Source: Bacillota bacterium (lineage in GTDB: Bacteria > Bacillota > Clostridia > Peptostreptococcales > Anaerovoracaceae). Taken from it: 23,105 nt of DNA. This document shows positions 8,378 through 17,072 of the stretch, one piece after another. Numbering within the stretch: position 1 is the stretch's first letter; every line of letters starts with the position of its first letter. Under the pieces are notes generated by a model. The model saw only the letters and a program-made list of their open reading frames with translations, had not been told where the DNA came from and made no database searches. The position numbers were made by a program, and so were the translations under genes. The DNA lies in contig JAFWDF010000118.1 in the NCBI GenBank assembly GCA_017534025.1, forward strand, positions 1 through 23,105, in the 5' to 3' direction.

Positions 8378-8406
8378 AGTATAGCACACTTTTTGCACGG
8401 CCGCAA
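8378..8406 (-). promoter_or_regulatory. Sigma-A-type promoter of the rimP-nusA-infB operon
   Basis: On the minus strand TTGCGG (8401-8406) is followed by a 17-base spacer and TATACT (8378-8383). A TG one base before the -10 box gives an extended -10. Transcription would start near 8371, upstream of the leader hairpin. No terminator separates this from the end of polC at 8498, so some read-through from polC is also possible. Confidence 0.75.
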
Positions 8407-8497
8407 CATAGAATATTCGCCGGACAGCAAGTTATATGCCTGTTTCTGAAGTATTCCTGCTTCCTTTTTCTGCACCCCTTCGTGCTTCGGCCATTGC

Positions 8498-11400
8498 TCA
8501 CATCATCTGGAACAGCGTCAGCTGATCCGATTCCGGAAGCCCGTCCAGCACACCGTGCCGCCGCAGCGTTTCCACGTTGCTGCTGTTCACGGAAGTGCGG
8601 AATACCATATCCTCCACGGAACTGAACGGCCGTTCCTGATACGCCTGCACCAGGCTCTGGGCCGCGGTTTCTCCGATGCCTTCCAGCGCGCGGAACGGCA
8701 GACGGACCTTTCCGTCCTCGACAGAAAACCGGATTCCGTCCGAAACTCCCAGCCGGGCAGGCAGGAACTCGTATCCACGGGCGTACATTTCATAAGCCAC
8801 TTCATAAACCAGGTATTCTTCCTGTTCCTTATTGGTCGCTTCCTTTCCTTTTCTGGAAATGGAACGCATCTGGTCCAGAACGGAGTCCAGGCCCCCCAGA
8901 ATGACATCCGCGTTGAACGCATATACTTTCATGGAAAAATATACCGCGTAAAATTCCTGCGGATAATACACCTTGAAGAATGCGATCCGGTAGGACATCA
9001 TCACGTACGCCACCGCATGCGCTTTCGGGAACATATATTTGATGCGCTTGCAGGACTCGATATACCATTCCGGCACATTGTGCTCCCTCATCAGCGCTTC
9101 TCGTTCTTCAGTGACGCCCTTGCCTTTTCTTACCTTTTCCATGATATTGAAGGATTCCTGCTTCGGAACCCCCTTCTGGATCAGGTAGTTCATGATGTCG
9201 TCACGGGTGGCAATGGCATCGTCCATCGTCGCCTCGCCGCTGCGGATGAATTCCTGTGCGTTGTTGATCCACACGTCAGTACCGTGCGAGAATCCGGCGA
9301 TCCGCACCAGCGCGGAGAATTTCTTCGGCTGGGTATCATCCAGCATCTGCCGGGTGAACGGAGTCCCGAACTCCGGAATGCCGAAGGTCCCGTGCCGCTG
9401 CGTATAATCCTCAATCTGAATATCCAGCGAATCGATGCCCAGAAACAGATCATTCACCTTCGGATCATTCAGCGGAATATCCTGCGGCGCAATCCCGGTC
9501 ATATCCTCCAGCATGCGGATCATGGACGGTACATCGTGGCCGAGAATATCCAGCTTCAGCAGATTGGAATCGATTTTGTGGTAATCGAAGTGGGTGGTGA
9601 TAATGTCTTTGACACCGCCCTCCGACGGATGCATGACCGGCGTGAACTCGAAGATCTCATGATCCTCCGGCACGATAACGATGCCGCCCGGATGCTGCCC
9701 GGTAGTCTTTCTGGTCCCTTCGCAGCCCAGCGCCAGCCGTTCCGCTTCCACTTCGCTGACCGATTTTCCTGTTTCCTCGCAGTATTTCCGCACGTACCCG
9801 AGGGCGGTCTTTTCTTTAATCGTATTAATGGTACCTGCCTTGAACACATTTTCCGAACCGAAGATTTCCTCTACGTACTTATGTGCCACCGGCTGGTATT
9901 CCCCGGCGAAATTCAGATCGATATCCGGTTCTTTATTCCCGCTGAACCCCAGGAAGGTTTCAAACGGAATATTAAAGCCGTCCCGGTTATACGGCGTACC
10001 GCAGACCGGACACACCTTCGGCGGCATATCCACACCGCATTCGAAGCTGCCGTCCAGAACGAATTCCGAATTTTTGCAGTTCGGGCAGATATAATGCGGC
10101 GGCAGCGGATTTACTTCCGTGATGCCGTCCATCATCGCTGCCAGCGAAGATCCCACCGAACCTCTGGAGCCTACCAGATAGCCGTCGGACAGAGACTTCT
10201 GCACCAGCATTTCCGCCGCGACATACATTACCGCATAGCCGTTGCTGATTACCGAGGACAATTCCTTTTCCAGACGTTCCTCGATCAGTTCCGGAAGCGG
10301 ATCGCCGTACAGGCTGTGCGCCTTCTCATAGCAGCGTTCCCGGAGATGCTCCTCCGAGCCCTCGATGGTCGGCGGGAACTTACCCTCCGCCACCGGCTGC
10401 ATGACTTCCACCATATCAGCTATGCGCTGCGGATCGTCAATAACCACCTTTTCCGCGGTTTCCGGTCCGAGATAGGCAAATTCCTCCAGCATCTCTTCCG
10501 TGGTCCGCAGATACAGGCGGGGATCATCCGGCAGATCCTTGAACCCATGTCCCGCCATGATGATATTCCGGTAAATGTAGTCCTCCGGATCTTTATAATG
10601 CGCGTCGCAGGTCGCTGCCACCGGTTTGCCCAGCTTCTCACCCAGCTCTACAATCCGCCGGTTCAGCTCCAGCAGATCTTCCGTGGACTGCACACTGCCG
10701 TTTTCCACCATGAAGTAATTGTTGCTGCGCGGCTGAATCTCCAGGTAATCGTAGAACGATGCAATTCTCTCCAGCTCCTCATCGGAAGCGCCGCCCGCCA
10801 GTGCCCGGAACAGTTCTCCGGCTTCACAGGCGGATCCGATAATGATCCCTTCCCGGTACTTCTCGATTTCACTGCGGGGCATCCGCGGCCTCTTATAGTA
10901 ATAATCCAGAAACGAATACGAAACCAGTTTGTAGAGATTTTTCAGGCCGGTCTTGTTTTTGGCGATCAGAATAATGTGATAGGAACGTTTCTTTTTATAA
11001 TCCAGCGATCCGTCCGGCAGCGGAGGCGCATCCACCAGATACCCTTCGACGCCGTACAGGATCTTAATATCACTGCCCGCGGCATCGGCGGCATCCGGAA
11101 AAGCCTGTACCACGCCGTGATCCGTTACGGCTACGGCGCTGTGGCCCCAGTCGATCGCCGTGCGCACCAGCTCTTTTACATCCATGACGCCGTCGATCTG
11201 GCTCATTTTCGTATGTGCATGAAGCTCCACTCTCTTGCGGGGTGCTTCATCCGATCTGGACGCCGGCGCCTCGGCAAGCTCCAGACTCTCCGCCTTCACG
11301 ATTGTCATCTTTTCGAAGGAATCATACTCACAGCTTCCCGCCACGCGGATATAGGAGCCCTTTTTAATGTATTCCTCGATATCCAGCTTTTTCTTTTCCG

Positions 11401-12247
11401 GCACGAAGCATTTCACCATGATGGAATCGGTATGATCCGTGATATCGATCATGAAAATGAACCGGCCGCTGCGGGTTTCCTTCGGCTCCATTTTAAATAC
11501 AAAGCCTTCCGTAACCTGCTCCGGTGCTTCCTGCAGTTCGCGGATCCGGACGGGTTTGCCGGCAATCTTCTTCCCCATGATCAGATTGCCTTTGACCGGC
11601 CCGTAATAAGTGCGCTTACTCTTTCCGCCCCGGCTGTACTCGCCGCCCTTCTGGGCACTTTCCTTCTTCGGCGCCGCCTTCCGGTTTTGCTGCGCGAGAC
11701 GGGCGATTTCCGCCAGCTCCGCCATATCCGCTTCCGCCTTTTCCCGGATGCGGTCTTCTCCGTCACTGCATTGGCAGAACACCACCTTCAGATCCAGCCC
11801 GAAGGCACTGCGCAGCATTTCTTCCATGGCCGGCGCCATGCTGCGGTTCAGCTCGCTGACCGCCGCCTCGCCCACCACATCGAACAGCGCGCGGCCGTTT
11901 TCTATTTTCAGAGCATCGCCGCGAACCGTACGGACCAGACTGCCTATATCGGACACAGCATCCGTCATATACGGCAGATAGGCACGCACGATTTCCTCTT
12001 CCGGCAGGCGGATGTTTTCATACCGGAACAGCAAACGGACTTCCTTTACGAAATCAAACCGTTCCGCCAGTTCTTTTCTGAGCCTCTCAGCCTCTTCAAA
12101 CGGCAGTATGAAATCCAGGACGAGCTCAATACTGAGCACCGCCCCGGATACATTAAAACTTACTCGTTCCGCCCTGCACAGGCGGTTTTCCCTGCCATTC
12201 TGAAAAATGCCCAGCTGCTCGAAATATTGCTTAAAATTTTCGGGCAT
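8498..12247 (-). CDS. polC: DNA polymerase III alpha subunit, PolC type, lacking the exonuclease domain
   Basis: This is the replicative polymerase of low-GC Gram-positives. From the ATG at 12247 it has 1249 residues, against about 1437 in B. subtilis. In order it has the N-terminal domain, an OB fold (about 215-320), the PHP domain from about 340, and the polymerase core. The core has GSRGSVGSSL, a zinc site (CPNC near 718, CPVC near 745), PDIDLNF near 773 with the catalytic aspartates, and TGQHPGG near 847. A C-terminal clamp-binding peptide DQLTLF follows. The DEDDh exonuclease normally inserted in the PHP domain is absent: only 22 residues separate Glu401 (GVEGYLVD) from His424 (RSYHI), and no DxETTG motif exists anywhere. 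An in-frame GTG nine bases upstream (12256) is possible, but the ATG has better spacing to GAGAG. The SPFH gene ends just upstream (stop 12259-12261). Confidence 0.96.
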   Translation of the reverse strand: MPENFKQYFEQLGIFQNGRENRLCRAERVSFNVSGAVLSIELVLDFILPFEEAERLRKELAERFDFVKEVRLLFRYENIRLPEEEIVRAYLPYMTDAVSDIGSLVRTVRGDALKIENGRALFDVVGEAAVSELNRSMAPAMEEMLRSAFGLDLKVVFCQCSDGEDRIREKAEADMAELAEIARLAQQNRKAAPKKESAQKGGEYSRGGKSKRTYYGPVKGNLIMGKKIAGKPVRIRELQEAPEQVTEGFVFKMEPKETRSGRFIFMIDITDHTDSIMVKCFVPEKKKLDIEEYIKKGSYIRVAGSCEYDSFEKMTIVKAESLELAEAPASRSDEAPRKRVELHAHTKMSQIDGVMDVKELVRTAIDWGHSAVAVTDHGVVQAFPDAADAAGSDIKILYGVEGYLVDAPPLPDGSLDYKKKRSYHIILIAKNKTGLKNLYKLVSYSFLDYYYKRPRMPRSEIEKYREGIIIGSACEAGELFRALAGGASDEELERIASFYDYLEIQPRSNNYFMVENGSVQSTEDLLELNRRIVELGEKLGKPVAATCDAHYKDPEDYIYRNIIMAGHGFKDLPDDPRLYLRTTEEMLEEFAYLGPETAEKVVIDDPQRIADMVEVMQPVAEGKFPPTIEGSEEHLRERCYEKAHSLYGDPLPELIEERLEKELSSVISNGYAVMYVAAEMLVQKSLSDGYLVGSRGSVGSSLAAMMDGITEVNPLPPHYICPNCKNSEFVLDGSFECGVDMPPKVCPVCGTPYNRDGFNIPFETFLGFSGNKEPDIDLNFAGEYQPVAHKYVEEIFGSENVFKAGTINTIKEKTALGYVRKYCEETGKSVSEVEAERLALGCEGTRKTTGQHPGGIVIVPEDHEIFEFTPVMHPSEGGVKDIITTHFDYHKIDSNLLKLDILGHDVPSMIRMLEDMTGIAPQDIPLNDPKVNDLFLGIDSLDIQIEDYTQRHGTFGIPEFGTPFTRQMLDDTQPKKFSALVRIAGFSHGTDVWINNAQEFIRSGEATMDDAIATRDDIMNYLIQKGVPKQESFNIMEKVRKGKGVTEEREALMREHNVPEWYIESCKRIKYMFPKAHAVAYVMMSYRIAFFKVYYPQEFYAVYFSMKVYAFNADVILGGLDSVLDQMRSISRKGKEATNKEQEEYLVYEVAYEMYARGYEFLPARLGVSDGIRFSVEDGKVRLPFRALEGIGETAAQSLVQAYQERPFSSVEDMVFRTSVNSSNVETLRRHGVLDGLPESDQLTLFQMM

Positions 12248-12258
12248 TATAATCACTC

Positions 12259-13152
12259 TCAGTTTTTATCAGCCGTAACAATTTCCTTCAGCGAACCGGC
12301 CAGTCCTGCCAGCCCCGCAATATCCGAAGGGATGATCATCTTGGTGGCCTGTCCGTCCGCCGCTGCGGTGAACGCTTCCAGGCTCTGCAGGGAGATGACT
12401 TCCTGTGTCGGGTTGGATTCCACGATCATCTTAATACCGTCCGCTTTCGCCTGCTGCACCAGACGGATCGCAGACGCTTCACCTTCAGCGACACGGATGG
12501 CCGCTTCCCGGGTGGCTTCCGCTTCCAGAATTCTGGACTGCTTTTCACCCTCCGCGATGAGGATCTTGGACTGCTTATCCCCTTCCGCACGCAGGATGGC
12601 TTCTCTCTTTTCCCGCTCTGCACGCATCTGCTTTTCCATGGCGTTCTGAATGTCCTTCGGCGGGATGATATTCTTTACTTCCACACGATTGATCTTGATG
12701 CCCCACGGATCTGTCGCCTCATCCAGGATGATGCGGATCTTGGAGTTGATGATCTCACGGCTCGTCAGCGATTCGTCCAGCTCCAGATCGCCGATGATGT
12801 TTCTCAGCGTAGTGGCTGTCAGATTCTCGATCGCCGCCATCGGATTCGCAACACCGTAAGCGTAGAGTTTCGGATCGGTAATCTGGAAATAGATAACCGT
12901 ATCGATCTCCATCGTTACATTATCCTTGGTAATAACCGGCTGCGGCGGGAAATCGATCACGTGTTCCTTGAGCGATACCTTTCTGGCAATTTTGTCAATA
13001 AAAGGCACTTTCAGATGGAGACCCACCGACCAGGTTCCATTGTAGGCACCCAGCCGTTCCATAACATACGCGTTTGCCTGCGGAACAATTTTAATATTCG
13101 TCACGAGCAATGCAATGATAATAACTAAAATAATAAGTCCGAAAACACCCAT
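12259..13152 (-). CDS. SPFH/band-7 (stomatin/QmcA-like) membrane protein
   Basis: This 297-residue protein has one N-terminal membrane segment (about 3-20, GVFGLIILVIIIALLV). The SPFH/prohibitin-homology domain (about 22-185) includes MERLGAYNGTWSVGLHLKVPFIDK and DNVTMEIDTVIYFQITDPKLYAYG. A long Ala/Glu/Lys-rich coiled coil (about 170-235) follows, then a hydrophobic Gly/Ala-rich tail. Such proteins form oligomeric membrane scaffolds. The gene follows nfeD after a single base, the classical NfeD-stomatin pairing, and ends within two bases of the possible upstream GTG start of polC. Its ribosome binding site lies in the last codons of nfeD. General membrane-organising function is known for the family; any specific partner here is unknown. 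Confidence 0.93.
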   Translation of the reverse strand: MGVFGLIILVIIIALLVTNIKIVPQANAYVMERLGAYNGTWSVGLHLKVPFIDKIARKVSLKEHVIDFPPQPVITKDNVTMEIDTVIYFQITDPKLYAYGVANPMAAIENLTATTLRNIIGDLELDESLTSREIINSKIRIILDEATDPWGIKINRVEVKNIIPPKDIQNAMEKQMRAEREKREAILRAEGDKQSKILIAEGEKQSRILEAEATREAAIRVAEGEASAIRLVQQAKADGIKMIVESNPTQEVISLQSLEAFTAAADGQATKMIIPSDIAGLAGLAGSLKEIVTADKN

Positions 13153-13153
13153 T

Positions 13154-13606
13154 CTATGACTCCTTCCTTACAATTAATTTCACACCTTCTACAGATTCGA
13201 CCACGACTACATCGCCTTCCCGGAGATCTCCCGCACCCGGTGCCGGAGCTGCTGTCCAGGTCATGCCGTTTACTTTGACTTCCCCGTACTCCAGCGACGT
13301 CACATCTTTGATGACCACCGCTTTCTGGCCCACCATGGCTTCCACATTGGTAGCCACGGTTTTCCGGTTCAGATACTTATGCGCCAGCGGTCTGGTGGCG
13401 ATCAGAAGGATCAGGGAAACCACAATAAAGACCACCAGCTGGATCAGAAAACGGTCCGTCACCAGTGCCGTCGCGGCCGCCGCCAGTCCGCCGATCCCCA
13501 TCCAGATCGAAATCAGGCCAACGGTCAGCGCTTCCAGGATCAGCATGACTACCGCCAGTACCAGCCAGCCGATTACCTGAGGCGATAAACTGTTTAACAA
13601 TTCCAA
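13154..13606 (-). CDS. NfeD-family membrane protein, short form
   Basis: A 150-residue protein with two or three membrane segments between about residues 10 and 72, then a C-terminal OB-fold-like NfeD domain (about 90-150; VGQKAVVIKDVTSLEYGEVKVNGMTWTA). It lacks the N-terminal ClpP-like protease of long NfeD proteins. The start is a TTG at 13606 with AAAGGAG six bases upstream; no ATG or GTG in frame fits better. The stop TAG is one base from the SPFH gene start. NfeD and stomatin-like proteins commonly occur as a pair, so the two probably act together in the membrane. Confidence 0.9.
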   Translation of the reverse strand: MELLNSLSPQVIGWLVLAVVMLILEALTVGLISIWMGIGGLAAAATALVTDRFLIQLVVFIVVSLILLIATRPLAHKYLNRKTVATNVEAMVGQKAVVIKDVTSLEYGEVKVNGMTWTAAPAPGAGDLREGDVVVVESVEGVKLIVRKES

Positions 13607-13638
13607 ACCATTCTCCTTTCTTCTTCAAAACACGGTAC

Positions 13639-13676
13639 TCAGCACGGACCGACGGGTCGGACACAAGCCGTGCTGA
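13639..13676 (-). other. Leader stem-loop upstream of nfeD
   Basis: Nine-base arms TCAGCACGG and CCGTGCTGA are perfectly complementary, and an inner CCGAC/GTCGG stem lies inside. On the minus strand it falls between the end of ispG and the nfeD start. It is followed by GTACCGTGTTTTGAAG, which is not a convincing T-tract. It may be a weak terminator for the ispG transcript, or a 5' stabilising structure of an nfeD transcript. Confidence 0.55.
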
Positions 13677-13683
13677 AAGATAA

Positions 13684-13711
13684 ATAATATTTTACAATAA
13701 CGAATTAACAA
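13684..13711 (-). promoter_or_regulatory. Candidate promoter for nfeD-SPFH-polC
   Basis: On the minus strand TTGTTA (13706-13711), a 16-base spacer and TATTAT (13684-13689) resemble a sigma-A promoter in an AT-rich gap after the ispG stop. The predicted start falls near 13677, at the foot of the stem-loop. The match is moderate, and the AT richness of the gap makes a chance match possible. Confidence 0.4.
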
Positions 13712-13717
13712 TATTTC

Positions 13718-14809
13718 TCAATTCCCGGCCAGGATCAGTTTTTCAAGCTCCCGGGTCAGCGCCTGTTCGATTTCGTCTTCCGGTACCGATCCCAGGATTT
13801 CTCCCTTCCGGAAAAGAAGTCCTTTTTTATTGCCGCAGGCCACGCCGATGTCTGCGCCGGAGGCCTCACCCGGCCCGTTGACTGCGCAGCCCATAATGGC
13901 GAGCGTAATCATCGGAAGCCCCTGTTCGATGAGCCGCGGCTCTGTTTCCCGCACATGCTTCATAATGCGTTCTGTAATACCCGGCAGATCGGTGCGGCAG
14001 CGCGAACAGGTCGGACAGGACACCACATTGATGCCGCTGTTGAGGTGACCGGTGCATTTGAGGATTTCCCTGGCCACCGGAATCTCCTTTACCGGATCCC
14101 CGGTAAGTGAAACCCGCATCGTATCACCGACGCCTGCCAGCAGCAGCGCCCCCAGTCCGGCGGCGGATTTGATGCTGCCCCGCTCCGGATCCCCCGACTC
14201 CGTCACGCCGATATGCAGCGGATGATCCGTCATCCGGGAAAGATGCAGATACGTCTGGTAATTCGCCTGTACATCCGATGCCTTGGCCGAGATCACGATA
14301 TCATGAAAATCCAGATCCTCCAGTATTTTCACGCTTCGCATGGCGCTTTCCGCCAGACCTTCCGGCGTCACGCCCCCATGCTTTTCCAGGATATCCTTTT
14401 CCACGGAACCGGAATTGACGCCTACCCGGATCGGTATGTGCCGGGCTTTCGCCGCATCCACTACCGCTTTCACGCGGTCCCGGGACCCGATATTGCCCGG
14501 ATTGATGCGGATCTTGTCGGCGCCCTTCTCAATGCTGGCGATCGCCATGCGGTAATCGAACTGGATATCCGCCACCAGCGCCATATCCGTACGCTTCCGG
14601 ATTTCACCGAAGGCTTCCGCGCCCGGCTCGTCCGACACGGCAATGCGCACAATCTGGCAGCCTGCCGCCTGCAGTGCCTCAATCTGTGCCAGCGTAGCCT
14701 CTACATCCCGGGTATCCGTATTTGTCATCGACTGAATCGAAACCGGCGCGCCGCCCCCGATGGCCACATCCCGGCACATGACTCTGTTCGTTTTCTTTCT
14801 TATGCTCAT
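13718..14809 (-). CDS. ispG: 4-hydroxy-3-methylbut-2-enyl diphosphate synthase (flavodoxin)
   Basis: IspG (GcpE) reduces MEcPP to HMBPP, the second-last step of the MEP isoprenoid pathway, using a [4Fe-4S] cluster. The 363-residue protein has the TIM-barrel opening (VSIQSMTNTDTRDVEATLAQIEALQAAGCQIVRIAV), the block DKIRINPGNIG, and C-terminal cluster cysteines in CPTCSRC and GCAVNGPGE. Length is typical of the short bacterial form. The ATG has GGGG six bases upstream. It is last in the pyrH-to-ispG run, 61 bases after rseP. The hydrogen-bonding and cluster residues appear intact. Confidence 0.97.
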   Translation of the reverse strand: MSIRKKTNRVMCRDVAIGGGAPVSIQSMTNTDTRDVEATLAQIEALQAAGCQIVRIAVSDEPGAEAFGEIRKRTDMALVADIQFDYRMAIASIEKGADKIRINPGNIGSRDRVKAVVDAAKARHIPIRVGVNSGSVEKDILEKHGGVTPEGLAESAMRSVKILEDLDFHDIVISAKASDVQANYQTYLHLSRMTDHPLHIGVTESGDPERGSIKSAAGLGALLLAGVGDTMRVSLTGDPVKEIPVAREILKCTGHLNSGINVVSCPTCSRCRTDLPGITERIMKHVRETEPRLIEQGLPMITLAIMGCAVNGPGEASGADIGVACGNKKGLLFRKGEILGSVPEDEIEQALTRELEKLILAGN

Positions 14810-14870
14810 TGTTATCCCCTTCCCGTATCGTCAGGGAACTGTCCGCTCCGATCAGCGGATCAGGATTTCA

Positions 14871-15899
14871 TTAATTGAATATAAAAGTATTAATGTCTTT
14901 CATGGTGATCAGCAGCATTAACGCCAGCAGAAGCAGCAGCCCGAAATAATGCACTGCATTTTCCATGGAATCCGTGATGGCTTTTCCGGTCACCGCCCGG
15001 ATCAGGATAAACAGCAGCCTGCCGCCGTCCAGTGCCGGGAAAGGCAGAATATTGACCAGCCCCAGATTCAGACTCAGCAGTGCGAGCAGCAGCACCAGAT
15101 TGGCGAACCCGGTCTGCGCCGTCTGATCCACTACACTGACAATACCCACCGGACCGACCACATCTTCCGTCGATCCTTTACCGGTAATCATCTCGCCGAG
15201 CACTCGCAGCATTTCCTTTTCGATTTCCACGGACCGCACCAGGCCATAGCCCATGCCGGTGAGGAGATTGTGCCCGCGCCGGAACTGGATGCCGATTCTC
15301 TTGTGGCCATCCTCTTCCTCCCGGAAGGATACCGTCGAAGTGACCGGTTCCGCATCGCCTTTGTGCTGCCAGGTGATTTCCACAGAATCCTCTGTTTCCG
15401 CCGCCGTTCCGATGGCTTCGGAGATCTCTTCTCCCGAGGCAGTATCCGTGCCGTTGACCTTCAGAATCCGGTCGCCGCTGCGCAGGCCGGCTTCATAGGC
15501 CGGACTGTCCGTTCCCACCGTCTCGATATACGGTGTCACTGATGTCCCGTACCAGGTAATCATGGCGCCCAGCACCAGGACAGCCAGAAGGAAATTCATG
15601 AACGGACCCGCGACAACCACCAGTGCTTTCGCCCAGGCCGGCTTATTATTAAACGCCCGCTCATCGTCCGAATCTTCTGTCTCTCCTTCCATGGCGACAT
15701 AACCGCCGACAGGTATGGCGCGGACAGAATACTGGGTATCCCCCTTCTGCTTCTTCAGAAGCAGCGGTCCCATGCCGACCGAAAACTCATTAACTTTAAT
15801 ACCAACTGCCTTGGCAGCTGCGAAATGGCCGCCCTCGTGTACGACTACCAGAATGGCAAAAAGCACAATGGCTGCCAGAATTCCGATAATGATATGCAA
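14871..15899 (-). CDS. rseP: Site-2 intramembrane metalloprotease, RseP/RasP type
   Basis: This membrane protease cleaves transmembrane segments of anti-sigma factors and leftover signal peptides. The 342-residue protein has the zinc motif HEGGH at residues 21-25 in the first membrane helix, a GGYVAMEGE block, a membrane segment near 85-110, one PDZ domain (about 120-205, DSPAYEAGLRSGDRILKVNG), and a C-terminal catalytic LDG motif (PFPALDGGRLLF) followed by two membrane helices. The start is TTG at 15899, supported by GGAGG six bases upstream. It is placed between dxr and ispG, the common Firmicute order with dxr-rseP. A single PDZ domain is usual for Gram-positive RasP. Confidence 0.95.
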   Translation of the reverse strand: MHIIIGILAAIVLFAILVVVHEGGHFAAAKAVGIKVNEFSVGMGPLLLKKQKGDTQYSVRAIPVGGYVAMEGETEDSDDERAFNNKPAWAKALVVVAGPFMNFLLAVLVLGAMITWYGTSVTPYIETVGTDSPAYEAGLRSGDRILKVNGTDTASGEEISEAIGTAAETEDSVEITWQHKGDAEPVTSTVSFREEEDGHKRIGIQFRRGHNLLTGMGYGLVRSVEIEKEMLRVLGEMITGKGSTEDVVGPVGIVSVVDQTAQTGFANLVLLLALLSLNLGLVNILPFPALDGGRLLFILIRAVTGKAITDSMENAVHYFGLLLLLALMLLITMKDINTFIFN

Positions 15900-15923
15900 A
15901 CTATGCCTCCAACCTGTAATAAA

Positions 15924-17072
15924 TTATCTGTTTTCCAGAAGCTGTTCCGCCAGGCGCCGCGCCTCCGCATCCGCATGCAGAATGGCCTCCAGATCATTTC
16001 CGCTGCCCGGTTTATGAAGATCCAGAACCCGTTCCAGGATATCCTGGATATCGGTAAACCCGGCTTTTCCTTCCAGAAATGCGCCTACCATTACCTCGTC
16101 GGCGGCATTCAGGGCGGCACAGTAGGTGCCTCCCGCCCGCAGGGCATCAAAGGCCAGCTGCAGGCAGCGGAACGTCTCCATATCCGGCTTCTCAAAATGC
16201 AATGTGCCGGCAGCCACCAGATCCAGCGGTTCCATATTGTTGGCAATCCGGTACGGATATCCCATGGCATAGCTGATCGGCACTTTCATATCCGGAGTAC
16301 CCAGCTGCGCCATCACCGCGTGATCCTCATATTCCACCATGGAATGAATGATGCTTTCCGGATGCACCACAACATCGATGCGTTCCGGCGGCATGTCGAA
16401 CAGCCAGCGGGCTTCCATCACTTCAAATCCTTTATTCATCAGGGTGGAGGAATCAATGGTCACCTTGCTTCCCATACTCCAGTTCGGATGCTTCAGAGCC
16501 TGCGCCGCGGTCATACCGGCCAGTTCCTCCCGGGTCTTTCCCCGGAACGGTCCGCCGGACGCGGTCAGGATGATCCGCTTTACCTGTTTTTCTTCAAACC
16601 CCTGCAGGCACTGGAAAACGGCACTGTGTTCACTGTCCACCGGCAGAATCGGAATATCTTTCTCTTCCGACAGGCCCATGATCAGGCTGCCGCCGCAGAC
16701 CAGTGTTTCCTTGTTGGCCAGCGCGATGGTATTGCCTGCCTGCAAAGCATGATAGGTCGGCACCAGTCCGGAGATGCCCACCAGTGCGTTCAGCACCATA
16801 TCCGCTGCCGGATCCGACGCAATTTCCCGGATGCCTTCGGAACCGGCGAGGATTTCCACCTCCGGGAACCGTTCCCGCAGTGCCTCTGCGTCCGCTTCCG
16901 CCAGGATTGCCGCCCGCACCGGACGGAATTCCGCAATCTGTTCCGCCAGCAGCTGGCGGTTTTTCCCGCAGGTCAGCGCATACACGCTGTATTCTTCCGG
17001 GTTGTCACGGATGATTTCCAGGGTCTGCGTCCCGATGGAACCGGTGGAACCCAGTATTGTCATTCGTTTCAT
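15924..17072 (-). CDS. dxr: 1-deoxy-D-xylulose 5-phosphate reductoisomerase
   Basis: Dxr (IspC) converts DXP to MEP with NADPH, the first committed step of the MEP pathway, and is the target of fosmidomycin. The 382-residue protein has the NADPH motif GSTGSIG (8-14), ALANKETLV, the metal site PVDSEHSA near 143-150 and the conserved MNKGFEVMEA and HPESIIHSMVE blocks. I chose the ATG at 17072: AGGAGG lies eight bases before it, whereas an in-frame ATG at 17078 would be only two bases from that site. The gene follows cdsA closely, and its ribosome binding site lies just after the restored cdsA stop. Confidence 0.96.
   Translation of the reverse strand: MKRMTILGSTGSIGTQTLEIIRDNPEEYSVYALTCGKNRQLLAEQIAEFRPVRAAILAEADAEALRERFPEVEILAGSEGIREIASDPAADMVLNALVGISGLVPTYHALQAGNTIALANKETLVCGGSLIMGLSEEKDIPILPVDSEHSAVFQCLQGFEEKQVKRIILTASGGPFRGKTREELAGMTAAQALKHPNWSMGSKVTIDSSTLMNKGFEVMEARWLFDMPPERIDVVVHPESIIHSMVEYEDHAVMAQLGTPDMKVPISYAMGYPYRIANNMEPLDLVAAGTLHFEKPDMETFRCLQLAFDALRAGGTYCAALNAADEVMVGAFLEGKAGFTDIQDILERVLDLHKPGSGNDLEAILHADAEARRLAEQLLENR

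Noticed and set aside
8276..8398. Upstream extension of rimP
   Set aside because: It spans the promoter -10 box and leader hairpin, lacks a ribosome binding site, and has no homology to RimP.
8555..12649. Very long plus-strand ORF (1364 codons)
   Set aside because: It is antisense to polC and part of the SPFH gene; no recognisable domain, and the real proteins on the minus strand explain the open frame.
14833..14862. TCCGCT/AGCGGA repeat between rseP and ispG
   Set aside because: Only six bases long with no T-tract; expected by chance in GC-rich DNA.
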